Shown here in pieces: positions 9,859-19,125 of a stretch of DNA of 64,000 nucleotides. The notes under the pieces were generated by a model. It worked only from the letters and a program-made list of their open reading frames with translations. It ran no database searches and was not told where the DNA came from. Source of the stretch: Allobrachymonas sp. (GTDB taxonomy: Bacteria; Pseudomonadota; Gammaproteobacteria; Burkholderiales; Burkholderiaceae_C). The DNA lies in assembly GCA_030529505.1 (NCBI GenBank), contig JAUMWT010000004.1, forward strand, positions 1-64,000, read 5' to 3'. The first letter of the stretch is position 1; each line of letters begins with the position of its first letter. The position numbers were made by a program, and so were the translations under genes.

Positions 9859-10555
9859 ACACAACACTTTCTCCCCTTCCAGCTCTCATTCCGCGCATGG
9901 CATGCCTGAGCCTTTGAGGGCTGCGGAAAAGCTGGCGCTTTCGCGCCAGGCCCTGCAAACGGCCTTGTTCCCACCACCCAAGCCCAAAAAGCCAGGTGTG
10001 ATTGGCTCCTTGCGCAAGCTCTGGCCCAGCGGGCGCAAAGAGACCAAGACCAGCCAGCCTGCCACCATGCCTGCCGCCGCGGCCCAACCGGCAATGGCAG
10101 ACGACGCGGCTCCCCGCCTGCTGGCGCAGCGCAAACGGCAAGAAGAAGGCAAGGGCGTGGTGCAGGCTGTATCCGGCAAGGCATCGGCCAGCAGCAATTT
10201 GCAGCAGGCCGTCAGCAGCGTGTTCGATCGCATGGGCAGCTTGGCAGGCAAGGTGGTGAAATCCCGCTGGCGCAGGCATCCGCTCAACTGGGCCTTGCAA
10301 GTGGGCGAGCCCCTGCTGGAGGCTGAAATTCGCCGCCGCCCCATTCCCTGGCTGGCGGGTGCCGCTGCGGTCGGCGCGGCTTTCGTGCTGCTAAATCCCT
10401 TGAAGTGGCGGCAGTCGCGCCAGATGGTGGGCACGGTTTTGGGGCAGGAAGTGCGCGTGCTGGCCACCAGCGGGCTGGTCTTTTTGGCGACGAGCATACT
10501 GGGTGAATTTTGGCGTCGATCGGGCGCTGATCAATCGGAGCCGGGGCAGTCGTAA
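9848..10555 (+). CDS. Hypothetical protein with hydrophobic C-terminal region
   Basis: A 235 aa protein with no family I can name. The N-terminal half is Ser/Pro/Ala/Lys-rich and probably disordered, with a proline-lysine stretch PPPKPKKPGVIGS near residue 50. The C-terminal half carries one clear transmembrane helix (WLAGAAAVGAAFVLLNPL) and a second hydrophobic stretch (VRVLATSGLVFLATSILG). It is translationally coupled to the holin-like gene (11 nt overlap), so the two membrane proteins probably act together. A family-1 repeat starts 10 bp after the stop. Confidence 0.75.
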   Translation: MSTEHNTFSPSSSHSAHGMPEPLRAAEKLALSRQALQTALFPPPKPKKPGVIGSLRKLWPSGRKETKTSQPATMPAAAAQPAMADDAAPRLLAQRKRQEEGKGVVQAVSGKASASSNLQQAVSSVFDRMGSLAGKVVKSRWRRHPLNWALQVGEPLLEAEIRRRPIPWLAGAAAVGAAFVLLNPLKWRQSRQMVGTVLGQEVRVLATSGLVFLATSILGEFWRRSGADQSEPGQS

Positions 10556-10564
10556 TTCCTCTCA

Positions 10565-10753
10565 GAGCCTGTTCACGATCTCAACGCGAGGCGATTGGAC
10601 AGAGTGCGGGATGGGATGCAAGGCGCACATCAAAGTGCATGAGCGAAGCGCATAGCTCGTGCAACATAGACAAAAGGTTGGCAAGATTTGCAACGCGCAG
10701 CAAACCACCCGCTTCCGTTTTCAAGCGCCTGTGAGGAAATCGTGAGCAAGCTC
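10565..10753 (+). repeat. Family 1 extragenic repeat (MITE-like), copy 2
   Basis: A 189 bp element with the best-preserved left end: GAGCCTGTTCACGATCTCA, which shares its first 17 bases with the IS5-type terminal repeat near 1061. The right end reads ATCGTGAGCAAGCTC. It is flanked by TCA on both sides (10562-10564 and 10754-10756), a 3 bp TNA-type target duplication. The interior shares GGGATGCAAGGCGCA, AAGATTTGCAACGC and TTTTCAAGCGCCTGTGAGGA with the copy at 61479. Confidence 0.82.
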
Positions 10754-11066
10754 TCAAAGCTGTAGCCGTGTAAGGCGTGCGAGGGCAGGGCGATCTGCGC
10801 AGCTTGGCCCTGCCCCATTGTGGAAGGGCAGCTTCTGATGGAGTGGCGCGCCAGCCCCCAAGCTTGCAAACGGTGAAACGGTGTCGCGTGCGGTCAGCGG
10901 CTCTTTCTCCTTCTGTTTTTTACATGCGCCGTTGATACGCTGCCACTGCATGTCTGCATGCGCCATGCTATGTCCTGCACCGGCAAGCAGGCATTGCATT
11001 GCAGGCCTGCATCTGGCTGGAGCAGGGCAGGAGCGTGAGCCTGAGGGGGCCTGCGGCACAGCCTAG
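10754..11066. other. Non-coding gap between two repeats
   Basis: This 313 bp stretch separates the family 1 copy at 10565 from the family 2 copy at 11067. It holds short G/C-rich inverted motifs around CATTGCATTGCAGG but no open frame I would defend, and no clear terminator or promoter. Confidence 0.5.
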
Positions 11067-11331
11067 GGTCTGGTCTATTCACGCTATTTCAATGATGCGA
11101 AGCGATTTGCAAGAGCCTCAATTGAGACGTGTGCCGAAGCGCAGACTGGGTGTCTGCGCAAGAAACACAACGATGAGTGAGGCTCTGGCAGACTGCTTCC
11201 CTTTGGGTTGCGCTCAAAAGGCCATCGCCTGCGTTGTCAGCTTGGCCAAGGGTCGCACCTTGGCGGCACTGGTGCATGGGCGAATGACCTTTTGAAGCGC
11301 AACGCATCTTTCAAAATAGCGTGAACAGCCC
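11067..11331 (-). repeat. Family 2 extragenic repeat, copy 1
   Basis: A 265 bp element flanked by CTAG on both sides (11063-11066 and 11332-11335). Inverted ends are GGTCTGGTCTATTCACGCTA and, reversed from the right, GGGCTGTTCACGCTATTTT. The interior, read on minus, contains GACAACGCAGGCGATGGCCT and ACACCCAGTCTGC, which align with the copy at 46796. It ends 28 bp before the murI start codon. Confidence 0.78.
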
Positions 11332-11359
11332 CTAGTCATTCGTCTTTATCCGTCTTGCC

Positions 11360-12403
11360 ATGTCATCTGTTGCAGAGCCTTTATCCATCCATTGCCCCAT
11401 CGGCGTATTCGACAGTGGCGTGGGCGGCTTGAGCGTGCTGCGCCAGCTGCTGCAGCACCTGCCGCAAGAAAACAAGGTGTATCTGGCTGACAGTGCCTGG
11501 TCGCCCTATGGCGAGCGCAGCCCCGAACAGATAGCTTTGCGCAGCTTGCAGATTGCCGGCTATTTGCAGCAGCGCCATCGCATCAAGGCCCTGGTGGTGG
11601 CGTGCAACACGGCCACCAGCCAGGCGGTGCAGCTGTTGCGCGAGCAGCATCCGCAGTTGCTGCTGATCGGGATCGAGCCGGCCATCAAACCCGCAGTGGC
11701 GCTTTCAAAAACAGGGCATATCGGCATCATGGCCACGCGGGCCACGGTGCAAAGCGCCAAATTCGCCCGCCTAGTGCAGGATTGGGGCGGCCAAAGCCAC
11801 ATTCACGTGCAAGCCTGTGATGGCCTGGCGCTGGCCATTGAAAATGCGCTGGATGGCCAAAGCAATCCCGATGGGCAAACCGTGCAGAGCCTGTGCCAGC
11901 GTTATTGGCGGGCCTTGCAAACGGCGGCCAGCCAAGCCGCTGCAGCAGGCGCTCCAGACGATGCCGCTTCGGGGACGATTGACGCGCTGGTGCTGGGCTG
12001 CACGCACTACCCCTTTGCCGCTGATGTGTTGCAAGTCCTGGCGGGCGAGGCCGTGCAACTGATCGAACCGGGCGGCCCCGTAGCCCGGCAAACGCAGCGC
12101 CTGCTGCAACAGCATGGTCTGTTGCGGGGCATGTCTGGTGTCGGGCAGCAGGCAGGGCAAGTCCAGCAGGTGGTGGGTCAGCAGATAGCTGCGCAAGCAA
12201 GAGCGGCTTCATCCGTCGCTTTGTCAGAGCAAGCGGTGGATGAGCCAGCAGACACTGCGCTGTCCGCTCAAATGCTTGGCCTGCCTGAACAGCCCATGCC
12301 AGGCCGTTTGACTCTGCTGGCTACTTCCAACCCGCAGCGTCTGCAAAAGGCTGCGCAGCAGTGGCTGGGCGTCAGGGCTGAAGTGGAAGTGGTTGAGCTT
12401 TGA
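11360..12403 (+). CDS. murI: Glutamate racemase
   Basis: Makes D-glutamate for peptidoglycan. Both catalytic cysteines are present, in VVACNTATSQ and LGCTHYPFAADV, along with the N-terminal Asp/Ser motif GVFDSGVGGLSVLRQL. At 347 aa it is clearly longer than the usual 260-290 aa. The excess is an Ala/Gln-rich C-terminal stretch ending TLLATSNPQRLQKAAQQWLG, plus small loops. The repeat ending 28 bp upstream means the gene's 5' leader and probably its promoter lie within or beyond that element. No strong ribosome binding site is visible before the ATG. Confidence 0.94.
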   Translation: MSSVAEPLSIHCPIGVFDSGVGGLSVLRQLLQHLPQENKVYLADSAWSPYGERSPEQIALRSLQIAGYLQQRHRIKALVVACNTATSQAVQLLREQHPQLLLIGIEPAIKPAVALSKTGHIGIMATRATVQSAKFARLVQDWGGQSHIHVQACDGLALAIENALDGQSNPDGQTVQSLCQRYWRALQTAASQAAAAGAPDDAASGTIDALVLGCTHYPFAADVLQVLAGEAVQLIEPGGPVARQTQRLLQQHGLLRGMSGVGQQAGQVQQVVGQQIAAQARAASSVALSEQAVDEPADTALSAQMLGLPEQPMPGRLTLLATSNPQRLQKAAQQWLGVRAEVEVVEL

Positions 12404-12589
12404 GTGTTTGACGATTGTTTCAGAGCGAGCCCACTGCGCTGGGTGCTGAATGAGTTGGCAATTCTCTGCCATTAGGCAAAAAGCGTGCGCAGACAGATCC
12501 TGTGAACAGAGCCAATGATTTTTCTTGCTTGTGTATTGGCTCTTTGTGGATCAAGCAGCAATCGCAAATTCCACATTGCAGTTTCATGA

Positions 12590-12616
12590 AAAAACGCCTC
12601 GTTTAGAGGCGTTTTT
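12590..12616. terminator. Bidirectional terminator between murI and fbp
   Basis: AAAAACGCCTC-GTTTA-GAGGCGTTTTT is a perfect 11 bp stem with A-tract and T-tract on either side, between convergent murI and fbp. The rest of the 336 bp gap holds nothing else I recognise. Confidence 0.88.
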
Positions 12617-12739
12617 GTTCGTGGCGAACGGCTCGAACCGCTCCATCAACTCGCAATGTTCAGTCGGAGAAGTTCAATGGATGCGGTTTGTGCCCTGTTG
12701 AATCAAGCATCGTGATCAGCATGGGCACATTCCCAGCCA

Positions 12740-13762
12740 TCACGCAGCGCTTTGGTTCTGCTGGTGGTATTGCAGCACGCGCTCCACTTCGTTTTTGCTG
12801 CCCAGAATCACGCTTACGCGCTCGTGCAAGCCTTGGGGCTGGATGTCGAGAATGCGCTGCTGGCCGTTGTGCGCGGCGCCACCGGCTTGCTCCACAAGCC
12901 AGCTCATGGGGTTGGCCTCGTACAGCAGGCGCAGCTTGCCGGGTTTGTTGGGCTCGCGCTTGTCCCAGGGGTACATGAAGATGCCGCCGCGCGTGAGGAT
13001 GCGGTGCACATCGGCCACCATGCTGGCAATCCAGCGCATGTTGAAGTCTTTGCCGCGCGGGCCTTCCTGCCCTTGCAGGCATTCGTCGATGTAGCGGCGC
13101 ATGGGCGCGGCCCAATGGCGCATATTGCTCATGTTGATGGCGAATTCCTTGGTGTCTTCGGGGATGCGCACGTTTTCTTGCGTGAGCACGAAGTTGCCAT
13201 GCTCGCGATCGAGCGTGAACATGACGACCCCCTGGCCCAGCGTGAGCGCCAGCGTGGTTTGCGGCCCGTAGATGCAATAGCCTGCGGCCACTTGCTGATG
13301 GCCGGGCTGCAAAAAGTCTTGCGCTTGCACGGCGCTGGCGCCAGCCGGTTTTTTCAGCACGCTGAAGATGGTGCCGATGCTCACGTTCACGTCGATGTTG
13401 CTGGAGCCATCGAGCGGATCGAACAGCAGCAGATAGTCGCCCTGCGGGTAATGGGCGGGAATGGGGCTGATGTCGTCCAGCTCTTCGGATGCCATGGCTG
13501 CCAGGCAGCCGCCCCATTCATTGGCTTGCAGCAGCATGTCGTTGGCGATGATGTCGAGCTTTTTCTGCACCTCGCCCTGCACGTTTTCGCTGCCGGCGCT
13601 GCCCAGCACCTCGGCCAGCGCACCTTTGTTCACGGCAACGCTGATGCGCTTGCAGGTGTCGGCCACCGTTTCGATCAGCGCACGCAGTTCGGCGGGCAGC
13701 TGTTGGCTGCGTTCTTGCTCAACGAGGTAGTGGTGCAGGGTGGTAGTGTGTGCAGTGGGCAT
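12740..13762 (-). CDS. fbp: Class I fructose-1,6-bisphosphatase
   Basis: Hydrolyses fructose-1,6-bisphosphate in gluconeogenesis. At 340 aa it is full length, starting [20 protein letters not shown]. Metal and substrate motifs are [20 protein letters not shown] ([12 protein letters not shown] type), [14 protein letters not shown] and [19 protein letters not shown]. The start at 13762 is backed by the family-typical N-terminus. It is monocistronic as far as visible, convergent with murI, with a shared terminator downstream. Confidence 0.96.
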   Translation of the reverse strand: MPTAHTTTLHHYLVEQERSQQLPAELRALIETVADTCKRISVAVNKGALAEVLGSAGSENVQGEVQKKLDIIANDMLLQANEWGGCLAAMASEELDDISPIPAHYPQGDYLLLFDPLDGSSNIDVNVSIGTIFSVLKKPAGASAVQAQDFLQPGHQQVAAGYCIYGPQTTLALTLGQGVVMFTLDREHGNFVLTQENVRIPEDTKEFAINMSNMRHWAAPMRRYIDECLQGQEGPRGKDFNMRWIASMVADVHRILTRGGIFMYPWDKREPNKPGKLRLLYEANPMSWLVEQAGGAAHNGQQRILDIQPQGLHERVSVILGSKNEVERVLQYHQQNQSAA

Positions 13763-13872
13763 GGTGTGACTCCAAAAAAGTCAGGGTCTAATGGGAGATG
13801 CCAGTGAAGACGGACAGCAAAGAAAAATCCGAATGATTCTATCGAAGCGCCGCTTGCGGCCAGTTGGCAGCG

Positions 13873-14661
13873 TTAAGGCGTATAGGCCTTGGCAGGATGA
13901 GGTGGGGCATCGTGCAGTGCTTGCATCAGCGCTGGCGCTTTGATTTTTTTGCCAATGCGCAGGCCGTGTTGCCTCAGTTCATGCAGCACGGTTTCGATTT
14001 CATGCTGGCTGGGGCGCAAAGGCAGCAGGGCGCGCGCCAGTTGCGGCAGCAGATGGCGCTGCACAAAGCGGGCGCTGCGGGCGAAGTGATACCAGGCGAT
14101 CAAGATGCCGCCAACGGCTGCCAGCAGCAGCCAGGTGGTGGCCGCTTCTGGCACTTGCAACTTTTCGGCCAGCTGCAGCAGTAGGATGGGGCCCAACACC
14201 AAGGCCAGCAAGGTGAGCGCGTTGATCCAATCCAGGCGGAAAAAATCGGCGCGTTGCTCCAGCTTGGGTGAAAGCAGCAGGAAGGGCTCGCGCAGCAGGC
14301 GGTGGCGATCGGCTTCGCTCAGGCCAAAGGGGCTGAAGCGGATGGCTTGCTCCAGCTCCAGACGTTCGGCATAGACTGACTGGAAATCAGGAAAGGTTTG
14401 CTGCGCCAGTTGGGCTAGTGAGAAGGGCTGGCGACTGGCGATGTGGTGATAAAGGATGGTGTCAGCCTCGAAAGTGGTGTGGCAGTTTTGGCAGGTGCGG
14501 TTGTGACCGATTAGTTTGCCTTGGCCCAGGCTGATGAAATAGAGGTGCCCGGCCGAACCGATGCGCCGCAGCACAAAGGCCTGCTGCGAACGGCAAATCG
14601 GGCAAAAGTCGGCCACATAACCCAGCTTGCGGTAAACGGTTTGGGTGCCAAAGATCAGCAT
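13873..14661 (-). CDS. Zinc-ribbon membrane protein of unknown function
   Basis: A 262 aa protein starting MLIFGTQTVYRKLGYVADFC. Two CxxC pairs (Cys20/Cys23 and Cys57/Cys60) form a probable zinc ribbon of the kind found at the N-terminus of many small envelope proteins. A soluble helical segment follows, then two transmembrane helices (ALTLLALVLGPILLLQLAEK and TTWLLLAAVGGILIAWYHF) and a basic C-terminal tail. An upstream in-frame ATG at 14793 would add 44 poorly conserved-looking residues; I prefer 14661 because the zinc-ribbon family starts close to the first cysteine. The function cannot be named. Confidence 0.78.
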   Translation of the reverse strand: MLIFGTQTVYRKLGYVADFCPICRSQQAFVLRRIGSAGHLYFISLGQGKLIGHNRTCQNCHTTFEADTILYHHIASRQPFSLAQLAQQTFPDFQSVYAERLELEQAIRFSPFGLSEADRHRLLREPFLLLSPKLEQRADFFRLDWINALTLLALVLGPILLLQLAEKLQVPEAATTWLLLAAVGGILIAWYHFARSARFVQRHLLPQLARALLPLRPSQHEIETVLHELRQHGLRIGKKIKAPALMQALHDAPPHPAKAYTP

Positions 14662-14827
14662 GAGGGGAGAGGTGCAATCAAGCTTGCAGGTGGGTAAAAA
14701 GCGGCCAAGCCGTGGCGGGCCGATTTCTGGCGAGGATTGGAGCGCAAGGGTTGGGGGCAGAAGCTGGACAAGGGCCTTCTCCGTTGCGCGCATCCATTCA
14801 TCGGCAGCATTTGCGCATCAGCCTTTA

Positions 14828-15008
14828 GAGCCCGTTCAAAGTCTTCGCATTTTGTGCCTTTGGCAGGCAACCCTTCGGGCAAGGCAGCAAATGACTGGGC
14901 TCTTTGTTGCACCCCTTGCCAAGACGGGCAGTCGTGGCTGCGGCGTGCGCTGCGATCCTGGCCATTTGTTGCACTTGCCGCACACATGGAAAGGCTTTGA
15001 ACAGACTC
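14828..15008 (+). repeat. Family 2 extragenic repeat, copy 2
   Basis: A 181 bp element with inverted ends GAGCCCGTTCAAAGTCTT and CTTTGAACAGACTC and a perfect flanking TTA duplication (14825-14827 and 15009-15011). The interior has GGCAACCCTTCGGGCAAGGC and GGGCTCTTTGTTGCACCCC, which resemble the middle of the copy at 46796 more than family 1, so I place it in family 2 with a shortened body. It lies in the 457 bp gap between pepN and the zinc-ribbon membrane gene; the remainder of that gap shows nothing else. Confidence 0.7.
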
Positions 15009-15118
15009 TTAGCGGCACTCGCCTATCTGACGCCTAAAAATTGGCCCGGCGCACGACCAGGCCAAAGTTTGGATGGCATGCAGTCGCAGCGTGGGCACTG
15101 TGGCTGGGAGGAAAAGAT

Positions 15119-17839
15119 TCAATCCGCCAGCGCGCGGCTGACGACTTCGCGCACGTCGGCGCTCAAATCGGGCTTGGCGGCCACGCGGCGAATGGCTTCG
15201 GCCGCGGCGCTGCGGTAGGGCTCGGCCAGGCGCTTCCAGTGGTCGAGCGCACGCGCCAGGTCTGCGGCCATGTGCGCATTGATGGCATCGAGCGCCAGCA
15301 CCTGATCGGCCCAGAAGACGTAGCCTGCCGCATCCTTGCGGTGGAAAGCGCCCGGGTTGGCGTGGCAGAAGGCAAAGATCAGGCTGCGCATGCGGTTGGG
15401 GTTGCTGATGACGAAGTCGGGGTGCTGCATCAGGCGCTTGACCTGGCCCAGCACCTCGCCCTGTGCATCGGGCGCACAGGCTTGCAGGCGGAACCATTTG
15501 TCCAGCACCAGGGCCTCGTTCTTGAACAGGGCGTAGAACTGTTCCAGCGCCTGCGTGGCCAGCGGGCTGCGGCTGCTGATGAGCGCTTCGATGGCACCCA
15601 TGCGGTCGCTCATATTGCCTGCGTCTTTGAAGCGTTGGTAGGCCTTGCCGGGCCAAACGGCATCGTTGTTGTGGCTGGCGGCACGGCACAAATTGGCCAG
15701 CGCCAGATTGGCCAGTGCACGCTGACCGGTGCTGTGCGGGTCGGGCCGGTAGGCGCCGGTGTGGCGGTTGGCCTCATAGGCTTGCACCCAATCGTCGAAC
15801 AGGGCGGTGGCCAGTTGCAGCTGCATGGCATCAAGCAATTGCTTGATGCGCTGCGGATCGACTTCGCCATCGAGCTTTTCGGCCACTTCGTCTTCTCTGG
15901 GCAGGCTCAGCGTTTGTTGCTTGAAAGCGGCATCCAGCGTGGGGTGGCGCAGCACGTTGCGCAGGGCGGCCAAGGTGGCTTCGTTCAAGACCTGCATGGG
16001 CAGATTGGGCTGGGCCAGTGCGGCCAGCGCCTGCTGCATGATGAGGAATTGAGCGGCTTCCCAACGGTTGAAAGGGTCGCTGTCGTGCGCGAGCAGGTGC
16101 AGCAGTTCGTCGGCCTGGCCATCGTTTACGGTGATCCACACCGGGGCCGAGAACTGGCGTAGCAGCGAGGGCACGGGCGGCGCATCGATCTGCGTGAAGG
16201 TGAAGGTCTGCTCAGCTTCGGTCAGCACCAATACGCGTTCGGTGGTGGTAGTTGTGCTGGCGTCCGTTTCGCCAGCCAGATGCAGCGGCAGGGGTTGGCC
16301 TTGCGGGTCGAGCAGGCCCATGCGAATGGGGATGAGGAAAGGCTGCTTTTCAGCTTGGCCGGGCGTGGGTGGGCAGCTTTGGCGCAGGGTGAGGGTGTAG
16401 CTGCGTTCGCTGGCGTTGTAATGCCCCGTGGCTGTGACGCGCGGCGTGCCGGATTGGCTGTACCAGCGCTTGAAAACATCCAGATGTTGGGCCAATGGCG
16501 TGTCGGGATTGGCATCGGCCATGCATTGCGCAAAGTCGTCGCAAGTCACGGCCTGGCCGTCGTGGCGGGCAAAGTACAAATCCATGCCTTTGCGGAAGCC
16601 TTCGCGCCCTGCCAGTGTTTGGTACATGCGCACCACTTCGGCGCCTTTTTCGTACACGGTGCTGGTGTAGAAGTTGTTGATTTCCTGGTATTCGTCAGGC
16701 CGCACAGGGTGGGCCATGGGGCCGCTGTCTTCGCTGAACTGGCGGCTGCGCAGATTGCGCACGGTGCCGATGCGGCGCACGGCGCGCGCGCTGGGCGTGG
16801 CGGCCATGTCTTCGCTGAATTCCTGATCGCGGAAAACGGTCAGCCCCTCTTTCAGGCTCAGCTGGAACCAGTCACGGCAGGTGATGCGGTTACCCGTCCA
16901 GTTGTGGAAGTATTCGTGCGCGATCACGCTTTCCACGTTGTCGTAATCCAGATCGGTGGCGGTAAAGGGCTTGGCCAGCACGTATTTGGTGTTGAAGATG
17001 TTCAAGCCCTTGTTTTCCATCGCGCCCATGTTGAAGTCGCTGGTGGCCACGATCATGAAGCGTTCCAAGTCCAGCTCCAGGCCAAAGCGGACCTCGTCCC
17101 ACACGATGCTGCGGATGAGCGATTGCAGGGCGTGCTCGGTCTGATCCAGATCGCCCGGGCGCACGTAGATTTGCAGCAGGCGCTCTTTGCCGCTGCCGGT
17201 GACGATGCGCTGCTCGCGCGCGACCAAGTTGCCCGCTACCAACGCGAACAGATAGCTGGGTTTTTTGAAGGGGTCGTGCCAGATGGCGTAGTGGCGGCCA
17301 TCTTCCAAATCGCCTTGCTTGAGCAGATTGCCGTTGGACAGCAGCACGGGGTAGAGCCGTTTGTCGGCACGCAGGGTGACGGTGTAGCTGGCCATCACGT
17401 CCGGCCGGTCCAGAAAATAGGTGATGCGGCGAAAGCCCTCGGCTTCGCATTGCGTGAAGAAAGTGCCCTGGCTCACGTACAGGCCCATCAACTGCGTGTT
17501 CTTGTCGGGCGCGCAGGTGGTGAAGATTTCGAGCTGAAACGGCTCGTGGCCTTCGGGCAGGTTTTCCAGCACCAGTTTGTCGTCTTCGAACTTGAACGAG
17601 CTGCCTTGCCCGTTGACCAGCACGCGCGACAGCGTCAATGCCTTGCTGTCGCCGTCCAGGCGCAGCGGCTGCGGCGCCACATCGGGGTTGCGGCGCAGGC
17701 GCATCTGGTTGAGCACGCGCGTTTTGCCGGGCTCCAGATCGAAGGTGAGTTCAACCGTATCGATCCAGAAGGCGGGCGGCGTGTAATCCGCACGTTTGAT
17801 GATGGGGGCAGAGGTGATGTCGTCACGCAGGGCAGGCAT
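15119..17839 (-). CDS. pepN: Aminopeptidase N (M1 family)
   Basis: A broad-specificity zinc aminopeptidase of 906 aa, close to the E. coli enzyme length. The zinc site HEYFHNWTGNRITCRDWFQL (HEXXH at about residues 306-310) is followed 18 residues on by the third ligand Glu in LSLKEGLTVF. The exopeptidase motif appears as GAMENKGLNIFNTKY. The C-terminal DUF3458 helical region is complete, ending VREVVSRALAD. It starts MPALRDDITSAPIIKRADYT. It acts in the cytoplasm in peptide turnover. prfB follows it upstream on the same strand, but 181 bp away. Confidence 0.97.
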   Translation of the reverse strand: MPALRDDITSAPIIKRADYTPPAFWIDTVELTFDLEPGKTRVLNQMRLRRNPDVAPQPLRLDGDSKALTLSRVLVNGQGSSFKFEDDKLVLENLPEGHEPFQLEIFTTCAPDKNTQLMGLYVSQGTFFTQCEAEGFRRITYFLDRPDVMASYTVTLRADKRLYPVLLSNGNLLKQGDLEDGRHYAIWHDPFKKPSYLFALVAGNLVAREQRIVTGSGKERLLQIYVRPGDLDQTEHALQSLIRSIVWDEVRFGLELDLERFMIVATSDFNMGAMENKGLNIFNTKYVLAKPFTATDLDYDNVESVIAHEYFHNWTGNRITCRDWFQLSLKEGLTVFRDQEFSEDMAATPSARAVRRIGTVRNLRSRQFSEDSGPMAHPVRPDEYQEINNFYTSTVYEKGAEVVRMYQTLAGREGFRKGMDLYFARHDGQAVTCDDFAQCMADANPDTPLAQHLDVFKRWYSQSGTPRVTATGHYNASERSYTLTLRQSCPPTPGQAEKQPFLIPIRMGLLDPQGQPLPLHLAGETDASTTTTTERVLVLTEAEQTFTFTQIDAPPVPSLLRQFSAPVWITVNDGQADELLHLLAHDSDPFNRWEAAQFLIMQQALAALAQPNLPMQVLNEATLAALRNVLRHPTLDAAFKQQTLSLPREDEVAEKLDGEVDPQRIKQLLDAMQLQLATALFDDWVQAYEANRHTGAYRPDPHSTGQRALANLALANLCRAASHNNDAVWPGKAYQRFKDAGNMSDRMGAIEALISSRSPLATQALEQFYALFKNEALVLDKWFRLQACAPDAQGEVLGQVKRLMQHPDFVISNPNRMRSLIFAFCHANPGAFHRKDAAGYVFWADQVLALDAINAHMAADLARALDHWKRLAEPYRSAAAEAIRRVAAKPDLSADVREVVSRALAD

Positions 17840-18020
17840 GGCGGTTTCCTTTTTGGGGTGTAGTCGGTTTCAGGCAAGGGCGGGGCAGGCACGTTGAATG
17901 CTTGGCCGATCAGTTGTGATTGAACGTGGGCCAGATGCCGTTGCCGGATAGGTGGCTGAATATTAGATGCAAAGAAAAGGGCTTGCTGCTGCACGCGGCA
18001 GAGCAAGCCCGGCTGGGCGA

Positions 18021-19125
18021 TCAAACGCCTTGCTTCAAGCTGGCTTCGATGAAGGCGTCCAGGTCGCCGTCGAGCACTTTTTGCGTGTTGTTGATTTCGA
18101 CGTTGGTGCGCAAATCCTTGATGCGGCTGTTGTCGAGCACGTAGCTGCGGATCTGGTGGCCCCAGCCCACATCGCTTTTGCTGGCTTCGAGCTGCTGCTG
18201 GGCCTCCATGCGTTTGCGCATTTCAAAGTCGTACAGGCGGGCGCGCAGGCGCTGCCAGGCCACGTCGCGGTTGCTGTGCTGGCTGCGGCTGTCCTGGCAC
18301 TGCACCACGATGCCGCTGGGAATGTGCGTGAGGCGCACGGCCGAATCGGTCTTGTTGATGTGCTGGCCGCCCGCACCGCTGGCGCGGTAGGTGTCGGTGC
18401 GCACGTCGGCCGGATTGATGTCGATTTCGATCGAATCATCAATTTCCGGATAGACGAAGATGCTGGCAAAGCTGGTGTGCCGCCCGCCGGACGAATCGAA
18501 GGGGCTTTTGCGCACCAGGCGGTGCACGCCGGTTTCGGTGCGCAGCAGGCCGTAGGCGTATTCGCCTTCGATCTTGAGGCTGGCGCTTTTGATGCCGGCC
18601 ACGTCGCCGGGGGTTTCTTCCTGGATTTCGACCTTGAAGTCTTTGCGCTCGGCGTACTTCACGTACTGGCGCAGCAGCATGCTGGCCCAGTCGCAGGCTT
18701 CGGTGCCACCAGCGCCGGCCTGAATGTCGATGAAGCAGTTGTTGGGGTCGGCCGGCTGGTTGAACATGCGGCGAAACTCCAGCGTTTCGATGCGTTCGGT
18801 CAGCGGGGCAATTTCAGCTTCAATGGCTTCGAGCGTGGCCTCGTCGCCTTCTTCGCGGCTCATCTCGTACAGCTCGGCGTTGTCGGCAATTTCGCGTGCC
18901 AATTCATCAAGCACCACCACCACGCCATCGAGCGACTTTTTCTCCTTGCCCAGTTCCTGGGCTTTTTTCGGGTCGTTCCAGACGGCGGGGTCTTCGAGTG
19001 CGGCGTTGACGGTTCTTAAACGATCGGCTTTGCCAGGGTAGTCAAAGATACCTCCGTAAGTCTTCGGTGCGCGTGCGCAGATCGTCGAGTGTGTTGCCAA
19101 TGGAGTTGATGCGTTCGGCTTCCAT
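18021..19125 (-). CDS. prfB: Peptide chain release factor 2 (programmed +1 frameshift)
   Basis: Terminates translation at UGA and UAA. The coding sequence is split. The first frame starts at 19125 and reads [20 protein letters not shown] to an in-frame TGA at 19042-19044. A +1 shift joins it to the long frame starting DYPGKADRL. The fused product is 367 aa. The RF2-specific tripeptide is in [10 protein letters not shown] and the catalytic GGQ in [15 protein letters not shown]. An uninterrupted upstream ATG frame in the long phase exists but encodes non-conserved residues. The coding end at 18021 is unambiguous. Confidence 0.95.
19041..19056 (-). promoter_or_regulatory. prfB: prfB programmed +1 frameshift site
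   Basis: On the minus strand the site reads CGGAGG-TAT-CTT-TGA-C: an internal Shine-Dalgarno-like sequence, a slippery CUU codon and an in-frame UGA followed by C. This is the classical RF2 autoregulation signal. Low RF2 slows UGA reading and favours the shift, which restores RF2. Confidence 0.95.

Noticed and set aside
12502..12513. GTGAACAGAGCC resembling a repeat end between murI and fbp
   Set aside because: There is no matching second end or interior similarity within 300 bp.
16280..17863. 527 aa plus-strand open frame opposite pepN
   Set aside because: It is the antisense of the HEXXH-containing pepN.
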